DNA from: UBA7702 sp040776805
GTDB taxonomy: Bacteria > Bacillota > Dehalobacteriia > UBA7702
DNA length: 5,488 nt
Direction of reading: 5' to 3'
Assembly: GCA_040776805.1 (NCBI GenBank)
Contig: JAXGZS010000013.1
Location: forward strand, 1 to 5,488
In this document: in pieces, positions 1 to 5,488 of the stretch
Position numbering within the stretch: position 1 is the stretch's first letter
How the letters are laid out: each line of letters opens with the position of its first letter
Made by a program: the position numbers and the translations under genes
The notes under the pieces: model-generated
The model's input: the letters and a program-made list of their open reading frames with translations, nothing else
Told to the model about the DNA's origin: nothing
The model's database searches: none

Positions 1-361
1 TCAGCACGGCTAGGAGCAACAGCGAAGAGAAGACCACGTATTTTACGAAACCAAATTCAGGGCTTTCTTTTTTATAAAAAGCATAGGCCAGCAGCAGCAG
101 AAAAAAGGGAACGACAAAACGTCCGATTCCGAAAAGCAGCACGAACAGTTTGACCAGGTATTGCGGTGCGAGCATCAGGCCGCTGACTTTGATATCGGGA
201 GAAACGGCAATCAATAAAATAAGGAGCAGCGCGGCGCAAAGCAGCAGGATCGCCATGATACCGTTGTTTGTCAGTCTTCTGCTCCGATTCTTTTTCTTCG
301 TACCGGTTTTTCCCTTGTTTTTACCGCCCTTTGCGGGTGTTTTCTTTTTTGATGCAGTCAT
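1..361 (-). CDS. ftsK: DNA translocase FtsK/SpoIIIE family, N-terminal membrane part (partial)
   Basis: The first 120 codons of a minus-strand gene are present; the frame is still open at the window edge, so the motor domain is missing. The start is the ATG at 361-359, preceded five bases away by AGAGGT (complement of 367-372). The visible protein begins with a roughly 30-residue Lys/Arg-rich cytosolic tail, followed by hydrophobic segments at about residues 34-54 and 70-96 and the beginning of another from about 105. The stretch LFGIGRFVVPFFLLL resembles the second membrane helix of the FtsK four-helix anchor. In the family this anchor holds an ATP-driven DNA pump at the division or sporulation septum. 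Identification rests on this architecture plus the adjoining tepA-ylzJ pair, which precedes spoIIIE in Bacillus subtilis. No ATPase motif can be seen, so another basic-tailed membrane protein is not fully excluded. Unusually, it is divergent from tepA rather than downstream of ylzJ. Confidence 0.72.
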   Translation of the reverse strand, partial: MTASKKKTPAKGGKNKGKTGTKKKNRSRRLTNNGIMAILLLCAALLLILLIAVSPDIKVSGLMLAPQYLVKLFVLLFGIGRFVVPFFLLLLAYAFYKKESPEFGFVKYVVFSSLLLLAVL

Positions 362-530
362 TTCTTACCTCTGATTCTGAATCTAAACAGAATAATCTAA
401 CTTATTTATTTCGATATATATGAAACTTTTCCTGCTTTTCGGCAATATTTTCTTGCTCTCTGCCTTTCCCCGCGTATTTTTTACATCTTTTATCCGAATA
501 ATAAGCCCAGTAAAAAAACGGAGGTATCAT
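362..530. other. Divergent intergenic region between ftsK and tepA
   Basis: This AT-rich stretch must hold the promoters for both divergent genes, but I cannot place either convincingly. For tepA a weak pair is TTGCTC (453-458) and TATTTT (475-480) with a 16-bp gap. For ftsK the alternating AT run at 414-419 (TATATA) could serve as a -10, without a good -35. Next to the ftsK ribosome binding site sit small inverted repeats: GATTC/GAATC around T378 (373-383), and ATTCTG/CAGAAT (374-379 and 388-393); they are mutually exclusive foldings. A plus-strand frame running into tepA is open here from an ATG at 420, but it lacks a ribosome binding site and is taken as untranslated. Confidence 0.5.
520..524 (+). 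promoter_or_regulatory. Ribosome binding site that sets the tepA start
   Basis: GGAGG lies six bases before the ATG at 531. The longer in-frame start at 420 has only AT-rich sequence before it and no purine-rich site. Residues encoded between 420 and 530 also have no counterpart in the TepA family as I know it, so 531 is preferred. Confidence 0.85.
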
Positions 531-1265
531 ATGCGAAATCCCTTTACCATAAACAAGCCGAAAAACGAACAGAAAGATGAAGAACAAAAAAACGAAACAC
601 CCCTGCAGACCATTACAGAGCTGGGGCAGATGACACTGCCGGAATTCAAAAGCGATATCCATGTGATCAGCATCATCGGCCAGATCGAAGGCCACATGGT
701 CATGGCCCCGCAGAATAAAACGACAAAATACGAGCATATTCTGCCGCAGCTCATTGGCGCGGAACAGTCCGACGACATCAAAGGCGTGCTTTTTCTGCTA
801 AACACCGTCGGCGGCGATGTGGAAGCCGGTTTGGCCATTGCGGAAATGATCTCCACCATGAGAAAACCCACCGTTTCCCTGGTTTTGGGAGGCGGGCACA
901 GCATCGGCGTGCCTGTGGCGGTCTCGGCGCAGTACAGCTTCATCGCCCCCACCGCCACCATGACGCTGCATCCCATCCGCTTGACGGGCCTCGTCATCGG
1001 CGTGCAGCAGAGCTTTAATTACTTTCAGAAGATGCAGGACCGGGTCGTGAATTTCATCATCGACAATTCTCATGTCAACGAGGCAAAGCTCAGGGAACTG
1101 ATGATGAAAACAGGAGAGCTGGCCCAGGACATCGGCACCATCGTCGTCGGCAAAGACGCCGTGGAATACGGTCTCATCGACGGGATCGGCGGCGTCGGCG
1201 ACGCCATCGCCAAACTGAGAGAAATGATCAAAACCGCAAACCAGAAAAACGAGGTGATGAACTGA
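531..1265 (+). CDS. tepA: ClpP-like serine protease, translocation-enhancing protein TepA/YmfB
   Basis: This 244-residue protein closely follows B. subtilis TepA (YmfB), a ClpP/crotonase-fold peptidase. After a charged, Lys/Glu/Gln-rich N-terminal stretch (about residues 8-25) comes the family core: IIGQIEGH (48-55), QNKTTKYEHI (61-70), NTVGGDVEAGLAIAEM (91-106), GGGHSIGVP (120-128) and TMTLHP (143-148). By comparison with ClpP the nucleophile should be Ser124 and the base His147; Asp200 in AQDIG is the best candidate for the third residue, just before DAVEYGLID (209-217). There is no signal peptide with the chosen start, so it should be cytosolic. In B. subtilis the protein has been linked to preprotein translocation and to degradation of small acid-soluble spore proteins during outgrowth; which role applies here is inference. 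It lacks the ClpP loops for AAA+ partners as far as can be judged. It overlaps the next gene by one base, indicating coupled translation. Confidence 0.93.
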   Translation: MRNPFTINKPKNEQKDEEQKNETPLQTITELGQMTLPEFKSDIHVISIIGQIEGHMVMAPQNKTTKYEHILPQLIGAEQSDDIKGVLFLLNTVGGDVEAGLAIAEMISTMRKPTVSLVLGGGHSIGVPVAVSAQYSFIAPTATMTLHPIRLTGLVIGVQQSFNYFQKMQDRVVNFIIDNSHVNEAKLRELMMKTGELAQDIGTIVVGKDAVEYGLIDGIGGVGDAIAKLREMIKTANQKNEVMN

Positions 1266-1477
1266 TGATCTGGACCATTATGCCGGAAGATGTGATCATG
1301 GAAGGGAGCGATCAGATCAAAGCGGCCCAGGAATACACCTATCGGCAACGGCGCATTTTGGGCTATCCCATGGCCGACGGCCGCGTCTGCATCGTGCAGA
1401 TCGTCAGCTCCGACCCAAAAGACTATCTCGATCCCCGCTTTCAGCCGGGAACCCTCGTCGATTGCCGAAAGTGGTAA
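1265..1477 (+). CDS. ylzJ: YlzJ-like protein
   Basis: A 70-residue protein starts in the TGATG overlap with tepA (shared base 1265). GAGGTG at 1251-1256, inside the end of tepA, is the ribosome binding site. The family hallmarks are visible: an MIWTIMPEDVI beginning like the MILYTMMPHEL of B. subtilis YlzJ, a middle stretch ending in RVCIVQIVSSDPKDYLDPR, and a QPGT near the C-terminus (residues 60-63). It has no membrane segment, signal peptide or cysteine motif; the single cysteines are at about residues 42 and 67. The function of the family is unknown. Its strict pairing with tepA suggests a shared process, possibly as a partner or modulator of the protease, but that is inference only. No clear terminator follows it before the uppP promoter, so some readthrough into uppP is possible. 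Confidence 0.85.
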   Translation: MIWTIMPEDVIMEGSDQIKAAQEYTYRQRRILGYPMADGRVCIVQIVSSDPKDYLDPRFQPGTLVDCRKW

Positions 1478-1512
1478 AAAATCAAAATATCCTGGTATTC
1501 TGTCCTTCCTTG

Positions 1513-1521
1513 TGCTATAAT
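1513..1521 (+). promoter_or_regulatory. Extended -10 promoter for uppP
   Basis: A perfect TATAAT at 1516-1521 is preceded by TG and one base (1513-1515), the extended -10 arrangement. At 17-bp spacing the -35 position (1493-1498, TGGTAT) is poor, which the extended -10 commonly compensates for. The transcript would start near 1528, giving a leader of about 73 bases. Confidence 0.7.
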
Positions 1522-1529
1522 GTCATAAT

Positions 1530-1569
1530 ATGAAATCACATAAAGACGCGATGCGCGCATATATTTCAT
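1530..1569 (+). repeat. Inverted repeats in the uppP leader
   Basis: ATGAAAT (1530-1536) can pair with ATTTCAT (1563-1569). Between the arms lie CGCG-ATG-CGCG (1547-1557) and the overlapping perfect palindrome ATGCGCGCAT (1551-1560). The outer pairing begins almost at the predicted transcript start, so the mRNA could have a 5' hairpin that leaves the ribosome binding site at 1584-1590 free. It may be a stability element, a protein-binding site, or chance. Confidence 0.4.
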
Positions 1570-1600
1570 TATTGCCGCCGATCAAGGAGGACCTTCCATC

Positions 1601-2374
1601 ATGAATTGGTTTGAAGGTATATTTCTTGGGCTCGTCCAGGGCCTCACTGAATTTTTACCCGTATCCAGCTCCGGCCATCTGACCATTATCAGCTACTTTT
1701 TAAACGCCAAGGAGGCGGGACTGACTTTTGATATTCTGCTTCATTTCGCGACGCTGCTTTCGGTGATCATCTGTTACCGGAAGGATCTCTGGGAATTGAT
1801 CCGCCATCCCCTCCAAAGATACGTACTGCTGATCATCATCGCCTCCATCCCCGCGGGAATCGCCGGCGTTGTTTTCGGCGATTTCTTCGCCGCCCTCTTT
1901 GAAAATATCTGGGTACCCGCCATTGCCCTGCTCTTCACCGCCGCGCTGCTGTTCATTGCCGACCGTTTCCGCGGCGATCTTCAGGGAAAAGACATGACCT
2001 GGTGGATGGCGCTCCTCATCGGCGTGATGCAGATGATCGCCATCTGCCCCGGGATCTCCCGCTCCGGCGCCACGATTTTTATCGCTTTATTGATCGGCCT
2101 TTCCCGGACAGAAGCGGCAAAGTTCTCTTTCATCATGTCCATCCCCGTGATCCTCGGCTCCTTCCTTCTGGAAACCGTATCCGTTGTGAAAGAAACGGGA
2201 ACCTTTGCCGTTGAACCTGTTTTTCTGGTGGCCGCCGCCGTGGCCGCTGTCTCCGGCGTCCTTGCCATCAAGGTGGTGGTCAATCTCTTAAACAAAGGCA
2301 AACTGCGCTATTTTGCCTACTACTGCGCTCTTTTTGCCATGACGACGATCCTGTTCCTCTCTTTGGGCATGTAA
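1601..2374 (+). CDS. uppP: Undecaprenyl-diphosphatase UppP (BacA family)
   Basis: This 257-residue membrane protein removes one phosphate from undecaprenyl pyrophosphate, regenerating the C55-P lipid carrier for peptidoglycan and other envelope polymers; overexpression of family members gives bacitracin resistance. Family signatures are intact: the glutamine/glutamate motif QGLTEFLPVSSSGHL (residues 13-27, with Glu17 and His26) and PGISRSGAT (150-158, with Arg154), which form the active site between inverted repeats of the fold. Hydrophobic segments at about 42-58, 73-95, 103-121, 133-149, 175-195, 205-228 and 238-256, plus the re-entrant motif regions, fit the known UppP topology. It is slightly shorter than the usual 265-280 residues but lacks nothing essential that I can see. 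AAGGAGG (1584-1590), ten bases before the ATG, is a near-perfect ribosome binding site. It has its own promoter and ends at a hairpin shared with the convergent gene. Confidence 0.96.
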   Translation: MNWFEGIFLGLVQGLTEFLPVSSSGHLTIISYFLNAKEAGLTFDILLHFATLLSVIICYRKDLWELIRHPLQRYVLLIIIASIPAGIAGVVFGDFFAALFENIWVPAIALLFTAALLFIADRFRGDLQGKDMTWWMALLIGVMQMIAICPGISRSGATIFIALLIGLSRTEAAKFSFIMSIPVILGSFLLETVSVVKETGTFAVEPVFLVAAAVAAVSGVLAIKVVVNLLNKGKLRYFAYYCALFAMTTILFLSLGM

Positions 2375-2395
2375 CAAAGTAACCTTTCAAAAAAC

Positions 2396-2445
2396 GAGGG
2401 TATCCCGAAACGATCGGCCGCTAAACTGATCGAAGGGATACCCTC
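2396..2445. terminator. Bidirectional two-tier terminator between uppP and the DUF1836 gene
   Basis: GAGGGTATCCC (2396-2406) and GGGATACCCTC (2435-2445) form a perfect 11-bp stem. Within its loop CGATC (2411-2415) and GATCG (2428-2432) form a second 5-bp stem. On the plus strand it is followed by TTTGCGTTTT (2446-2455), serving uppP. On the minus strand the stem is followed by G and six T (complement of 2389-2394), serving the DUF1836 gene. The U-tract is better on the minus strand. Confidence 0.85.
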
Positions 2446-2462
2446 TTTGCGTTTTCGTGATC

Positions 2463-3011
2463 CTATACTTCTGTTTCTCTCCCGGCGACCATTTCTTTGA
2501 TCATGCGCTGGGCAATTTCTTGAAACAGCCAGGAATAACCGCAGACGTTCATCAAAGTCAGAAAGAATTCCTGCCCGTTTTCGGGATCTGCCGCGGGACC
2601 GGAGAATTTATGTTTCAACAGGCTAAAAACTTCGCCGATATCCCCTTCGGCCATCTCAAGAAAGCGGCCGTAGGCCTTTTCCAGCGGCTGGCTGTCTTTC
2701 CCCGCGGCATGAAAAATACCCAAGGCTTCCTTGATTTCCACCATGGAGAGGGTGTTTTTCATCAGGAAAACCATATAAATCTGGAGAATCTGCTCCTTCG
2801 TATATTTCTTGCCTTTGACCGGCGTGATGATCTTTTCTTTGCTGTAGTTATTGACCATCGTCTTGGTCAGCGGCGCTTTCTTCGCGGATTTGCTGTTGAT
2901 CAGCGTCAAAAGCTGATCCATGTAAAGATCGATATTGGGAATCTCCTCAACGGAAAGCAATTTTTCCGCCTTAAACGTTTCCTGCATTTCCTCAAAAATG
3001 TTTCTTTCCAT
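2463..3011 (-). CDS. DUF1836 domain protein, putative HTH regulator
   Basis: This 182-residue soluble protein matches the DUF1836 family of Bacillota as I recall it. Recognisable landmarks are EEIPNIDLYMDQLLTLIN (residues 22-39), PLTKTMVNNYSKEKIITP (47-64) and KKYTKEQILQIYMVFLMKNTLSM (split as 68-76 and 77-90), followed by an acidic, mostly helical C-terminal half. The 47-80 region reads as a MerR-like helix-turn-helix: a helix, a short turn with a lysine-rich wing, then the KYTKEQI helix. DNA binding is therefore plausible, but no target is established and the family has no assigned function that I know of. The start is ATG 3011-3009, with AGAGGTGA (complement of 3018-3025) seven to eight bases upstream. 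It has its own strong promoter in the gap from purL, and that promoter carries repeats that could be an autoregulatory site. It converges on uppP. Confidence 0.85.
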   Translation of the reverse strand: MERNIFEEMQETFKAEKLLSVEEIPNIDLYMDQLLTLINSKSAKKAPLTKTMVNNYSKEKIITPVKGKKYTKEQILQIYMVFLMKNTLSMVEIKEALGIFHAAGKDSQPLEKAYGRFLEMAEGDIGEVFSLLKHKFSGPAADPENGQEFFLTLMNVCGYSWLFQEIAQRMIKEMVAGRETEV

Positions 3012-3032
3012 ACCTCGTCACCTCTTTTTTGC

Positions 3033-3061
3033 ATCATATCATACATCATACGATATGACAA
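3033..3061 (-). promoter_or_regulatory. Sigma-A-type promoter for the DUF1836 gene
   Basis: Read on the minus strand, TTGTCA (complement of 3056-3061) and TATGAT (complement of 3033-3038) are each one base from consensus and are separated by exactly 17 bp; TGA directly precedes the -10, an extended form. Transcription would begin near 3026, so the leader is only about 15 bases and consists largely of the ribosome binding site at 3018-3025. Confidence 0.8.
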
Positions 3062-3076
3062 GGATGCTCATACGAT
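3034..3076. repeat. Direct and inverted repeats over the DUF1836 promoter, candidate operator
   Basis: TCATACGAT occurs twice, at 3046-3054 and 3068-3076, 22 bp apart, close to two helical turns. A related TCATATCAT lies at 3034-3042. Separately, TCATATC (3034-3040) and GATATGA (3052-3058) form a 7-bp inverted repeat with an 11-bp gap that overlaps the -10 and touches the -35. Low sequence complexity explains part of this, so binding by a regulator is inference. Confidence 0.45.
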
Positions 3077-3078
3077 TG

Positions 3079-3112
3079 AAAGGAGAGACCACCGTAAGGC
3101 AGTCTCTCTTTT
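3079..3112 (-). terminator. Hairpin downstream of purL, probable terminator
   Basis: Starting a few bases after the purL stop, the minus-strand RNA can form a 7-bp GAGAGAC/GUCUCUC stem (3102-3108 with 3083-3089). Four further pairs including two G-U continue to a UUAC loop. The tail is only CUUUC, a modest U-tract. The plus strand has a better tail (TTTT at 3109-3112) but no gene in front of it, so purL is taken as the user. Confidence 0.6.
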
Positions 3113-3120
3113 GTTGATTC

Positions 3121-5488
3121 TCAGTCAAAATACTTCACGCCGGAGACGAAAATCTTTTGATCAAAGTCGCCGGGGATATTTTTATAAAGCCCCTCGCGGT
3201 AGCGTTCCGAGTGTCCCATCTTGCCTAAGATCAGCCCTGATTTGTCGGTGATCCCCTCGATGGCCATATCGGAGCCGTTGGGATTATCCGGGGCGATCAG
3301 CGTCGCCTTGCCTTTTCCGTTCACATACTGGGTGGCGATCTGACCGTTGGCGATCAGCTCGCCGATGATTCCCATGGGCGCCGCGAAACGGCCCTCACCG
3401 TGGGATACCGGCACCGTATAGAATTGATTCAGTTCCCCCTGGCTAAACCAGGGAGAAAGTTTGGAGATCAGCTTCGTCCGCACCATGGTGGAAACGTGGC
3501 GGCCGATGTGATTGAACGTCAAGGTGGCGTCGTCCACCGTCAACTCCCGGATTTCACCGTGGGGCAGCAGGCCCAATTTCACCAGCGCCTGAAAACCGTT
3601 GCAGATACCCAAAATCAGGTTTTTCTTTTCCAAATGCGCCGCCACCGCTTCTTTGAGACGTGGATCGCGGAATAAGGCCGTGATGAATTTCGCCGAACCC
3701 TCCGGTTCGTCCCCGGCGCTGAAACCGCCGGGAAGCATCAAAATCTGACTTATTTCAAGGGCTGCCGCCAGCTCCCCGACGGAAGCTTTGAGCTCTTCCG
3801 GCGTCTGATTCCGAATCACCAGCACCTTGCTTTTGGCCCCCGCCAAAGAAAAAGCGTCGGCGCTGTCGTATTCGCAGTTGGTACCGGGAAAGACGGGAAT
3901 CAAGACGGTGGGTTTGACTTTTTCAGCGCTGTGCAGATAAAGCTGTTTATCCCAGGTGGGACAAAGCGCGCCGTCATTTTCGGAAGTTAAAAACGGCGGA
4001 TAGATCTCGTTGAGCGTCGTCAGATACGTTTCTACGAGATCGATCAAAGGAATCTCTTCCTCTTGATAGCGGATCACCCGCTCCTCAATGGTTTTACCGA
4101 TAGGAATCAACAGGTACTCCCCGGGATCCACATCGTCGGTAACTTCCAGGAGCAGCGAACCGTAGCCCGGAGAAAGCAGGTCGATCCGATCCATGGGATT
4201 TAAGGCGACGCCGACGGCATTGCCGAGGGTGCAGTGAATCAGCGCTTCGGCGATACCGCCTTCCTTCAAACTGACGGCGGAGAGAATCTGGCCCTTCTCA
4301 TTCATGTCGAGGACTTTTTCATAGATCTCTTTTTGCCGGGCAAAATCAGGCACGAGATTTTCGTCATGCTTGCTGAAAAGCAGCATAAGACGGTGGTTCG
4401 GCCCTTTGAATTCAGGGCTCAGCACCTTATGGTCGCCGCAGATATCCACGGCAAAGGACAATAGGCAGGGGGGCACGTTAAGCTCTTTAAAAGAGCCGGA
4501 CATGCTGTCCTTGCCGCCGATGGCCGGGATTGAAAGGGCCTGTTCCGCCGTGAAAGCCCCCAACAGCGCCGCAAGGGGTTTGCCCCAGCGCCGGGGCTCT
4601 TTTTTTAGCTTTTCGAAGTATTCCTGCAAGGTCAAACGGGCTGTTTTATAGTCGCCTCCCATGGCCGCAAGGCGGGTCACGCTGTCCAGCACGGCGTAAA
4701 GGCCGCCGTGGAAAGGACTCCAATGGGCGATTTTGGGATTAAATCCGTAAGTCATCAGGGAAGTCGTCGTGGTTTTGCCCTCGGCCACCGGCAGATGGGC
4801 CGCCATGCCTTCGCTGGGAGTCAGCTGATTTTTACCGCCAAAGGGCATCAGTACGCTGCTTGCGCCGATGGTACCGTCGAACATTTCCCCCAAGCCCTTT
4901 TGAGAACCGATGTTCAAATCCATGGCCATGGCGATGAGGCTTTCCGTAAGGGTACCCCTATCCCTATGCTTCGCCAAAGCCGAAAAAGGATTGATCGGTT
5001 CCGGGGGCAGCACCTCTATGTCGATATGCTGGCGCACGCCGCCGCTGTTTAAGAAATCCCGGGCCAGATCCACGACTTTCTGACCTCTGAAAACCATTTC
5101 CAGCCGGTTGCTGTCGGTGACCGCGGCGATTTTCGTACATTCTAAGTTTTCCCCCCGGGCCTTTGCCATAAAAGCCCCTTCGTCAGCAGCGGCGATGACC
5201 ACGGCCATGCGTTCCTGTGATTCGGAAACCGCCACCTCGGTACCGTCGAGTCCGCTGTATTTCAGCGGTACTTGGTCGAGATCGATGAAAAGGCTGTCGG
5301 TGAGTTCCCCCACGGCGACGGAAACGCCGCCGGCGCCGAAGTCATTGCAACGCTTGATCATACGCGTTACTTCGCCGTCTCTGAAGAGACGCTGAAGCTT
5401 TCTTTCCGTGGGCGGATTGCCTTTTTGTACCTCCGCACCGCTCTTTTTGATGCTCTCCTCGGTATGTTCCTTGGAAGAGCCGGTGGCG
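3121..5488 (-). CDS. purL: Phosphoribosylformylglycinamidine synthase PurL, single-chain with glutaminase domain (5' partial)
   Basis: The C-terminal 788 residues of an ATP- and glutamine-dependent enzyme that converts FGAR to FGAM, step four of de novo purine synthesis. The frame stays open past the ATG at 5361-5359 to the window edge, and the residues upstream (ATGSSKEHTEESIKKSG, AEVQKGNPPTERK) are typical of the clostridial PurL type. That ATG is therefore internal, and about 450 N-terminal residues are missing if the usual length of about 1,240 applies. Residue numbers here count from the window edge. Visible parts are the end of the first AIRS-type half (NDFGAGGVSVA, about 48-58), the second half with the FDGTIGASSVL and GGKDSMSG (about 324-331) motifs, and a class I glutamine amidotransferase domain from about 525. 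In the latter, Cys629 (GICNGFQ) is the nucleophile, and His759 and Glu761 (MGHSER) complete the triad. No frameshift or lost key residue is seen. Its promoter and any purine control lie outside the window. Confidence 0.97.
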   Translation of the reverse strand, partial: ATGSSKEHTEESIKKSGAEVQKGNPPTERKLQRLFRDGEVTRMIKRCNDFGAGGVSVAVGELTDSLFIDLDQVPLKYSGLDGTEVAVSESQERMAVVIAAADEGAFMAKARGENLECTKIAAVTDSNRLEMVFRGQKVVDLARDFLNSGGVRQHIDIEVLPPEPINPFSALAKHRDRGTLTESLIAMAMDLNIGSQKGLGEMFDGTIGASSVLMPFGGKNQLTPSEGMAAHLPVAEGKTTTTSLMTYGFNPKIAHWSPFHGGLYAVLDSVTRLAAMGGDYKTARLTLQEYFEKLKKEPRRWGKPLAALLGAFTAEQALSIPAIGGKDSMSGSFKELNVPPCLLSFAVDICGDHKVLSPEFKGPNHRLMLLFSKHDENLVPDFARQKEIYEKVLDMNEKGQILSAVSLKEGGIAEALIHCTLGNAVGVALNPMDRIDLLSPGYGSLLLEVTDDVDPGEYLLIPIGKTIEERVIRYQEEEIPLIDLVETYLTTLNEIYPPFLTSENDGALCPTWDKQLYLHSAEKVKPTVLIPVFPGTNCEYDSADAFSLAGAKSKVLVIRNQTPEELKASVGELAAALEISQILMLPGGFSAGDEPEGSAKFITALFRDPRLKEAVAAHLEKKNLILGICNGFQALVKLGLLPHGEIRELTVDDATLTFNHIGRHVSTMVRTKLISKLSPWFSQGELNQFYTVPVSHGEGRFAAPMGIIGELIANGQIATQYVNGKGKATLIAPDNPNGSDMAIEGITDKSGLILGKMGHSERYREGLYKNIPGDFDQKIFVSGVKYFD
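4575..4606 (+). other. Terminator-like hairpin antisense to purL
   Basis: On the plus strand, inside purL, GCCCC (4582-4586) and GGGGC (4593-4597) form a stem with a six-base loop, followed by TC and seven T (4600-4606). The same CCCC can alternatively pair with GGGG at 4575-4578, an arrangement resembling competing hairpins. The bases encode KKEPRRWGKP in purL, so coding constraint may explain all of it. No plus-strand gene or clear promoter precedes it. Confidence 0.3.

Noticed and set aside
420..530. In-frame upstream extension of tepA that would add a hydrophobic, signal-peptide-like N-terminus of 37 residues
   Set aside because: No ribosome binding site precedes the ATG at 420, a strong GGAGG precedes 531, and TepA proteins known to me do not carry such an extension.
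527..997. Minus-strand open frame of 156 codons opposite tepA
   Set aside because: The plus-strand frame matches TepA along its whole length; the opposite frame is a compositional shadow rich in Met, Ser and Cys without domain signals.
1478..1512. Possible terminator after ylzJ (AATA/TATT near 1485-1500)
   Set aside because: The pairing is only four AT pairs with no G+C stem and no T-run; it does not meet the usual pattern.
2457..3251. Long plus-strand open frame (264 codons) antisense to the DUF1836 gene and the end of purL
   Set aside because: No ribosome binding site or promoter, no recognisable domain, and it runs through the terminator and promoter signals of the minus-strand genes. 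The minus-strand frame has a family match.
5359..5361. ATG at 5361-5359 as the purL start
   Set aside because: The same frame continues without a stop to the window edge and encodes PurL-conserved residues, so this Met is internal.
4708..5395. Several plus-strand open frames of about 95-115 codons opposite purL
   Set aside because: They lie fully inside a strongly conserved purL coding region, overlap each other and have no start signals or recognisable motifs.
1..5488. CRISPR arrays, insertion sequences, tRNA/rRNA genes, riboswitches, toxin-antitoxin or defence modules
   Set aside because: No regularly spaced repeats, transposase-like frames, terminal inverted repeats, cloverleaf segments or recognised riboswitch cores were seen. 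All coding space is taken by housekeeping or family-level recognised genes.

Overview
The window looks like a chromosomal housekeeping segment from a low-to-mid-GC Bacillota, most likely a clostridium-type organism. By eye it is roughly half G+C. The evidence is a TepA/YmfB-type ClpP-like protease directly followed by a YlzJ-like gene and adjoining the start of an FtsK/SpoIIIE-type gene, a DUF1836 protein, and a clostridial-type single-chain PurL with a fused glutaminase domain. Strong GGAGG-type ribosome binding sites and sigma-A-like promoters fit. TepA and a SpoIIIE-like neighbour hint at an endospore former, but this is inference; the genus cannot be named.

Layout: 1-361 (minus) is the N-terminal part of a DNA translocase of the FtsK/SpoIIIE family, cut by the window edge. 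A 169-bp divergent intergenic region separates it from tepA (531-1265, plus) and the one-base-overlapping ylzJ-like gene (1265-1477, plus). uppP (1601-2374, plus) has its own extended -10 promoter and a leader that can fold at its 5' end. uppP and the DUF1836 gene (2463-3011, minus) converge on a shared two-tier hairpin that reads as a bidirectional terminator. The DUF1836 gene has a well-formed promoter overlaid with short direct and inverted repeats. Upstream of that, a hairpin ends purL, whose C-terminal 788 residues fill 3121-5488 (minus); its start lies beyond the window.

The genes do not form one pathway. UppP recycles undecaprenyl pyrophosphate for cell-wall synthesis, PurL performs the fourth step of de novo purine synthesis, FtsK/SpoIIIE moves chromosomal DNA at division or sporulation septa, and TepA is a ClpP-fold protease. 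tepA-ylzJ is the only clear operon.

I found no mobile element, CRISPR array, tRNA/rRNA or convincing new multi-gene system. The points most worth a second look are the repeat-rich promoter of the DUF1836 regulator-like gene, the flipped orientation of ftsK relative to tepA-ylzJ, and a terminator-like hairpin antisense to purL.
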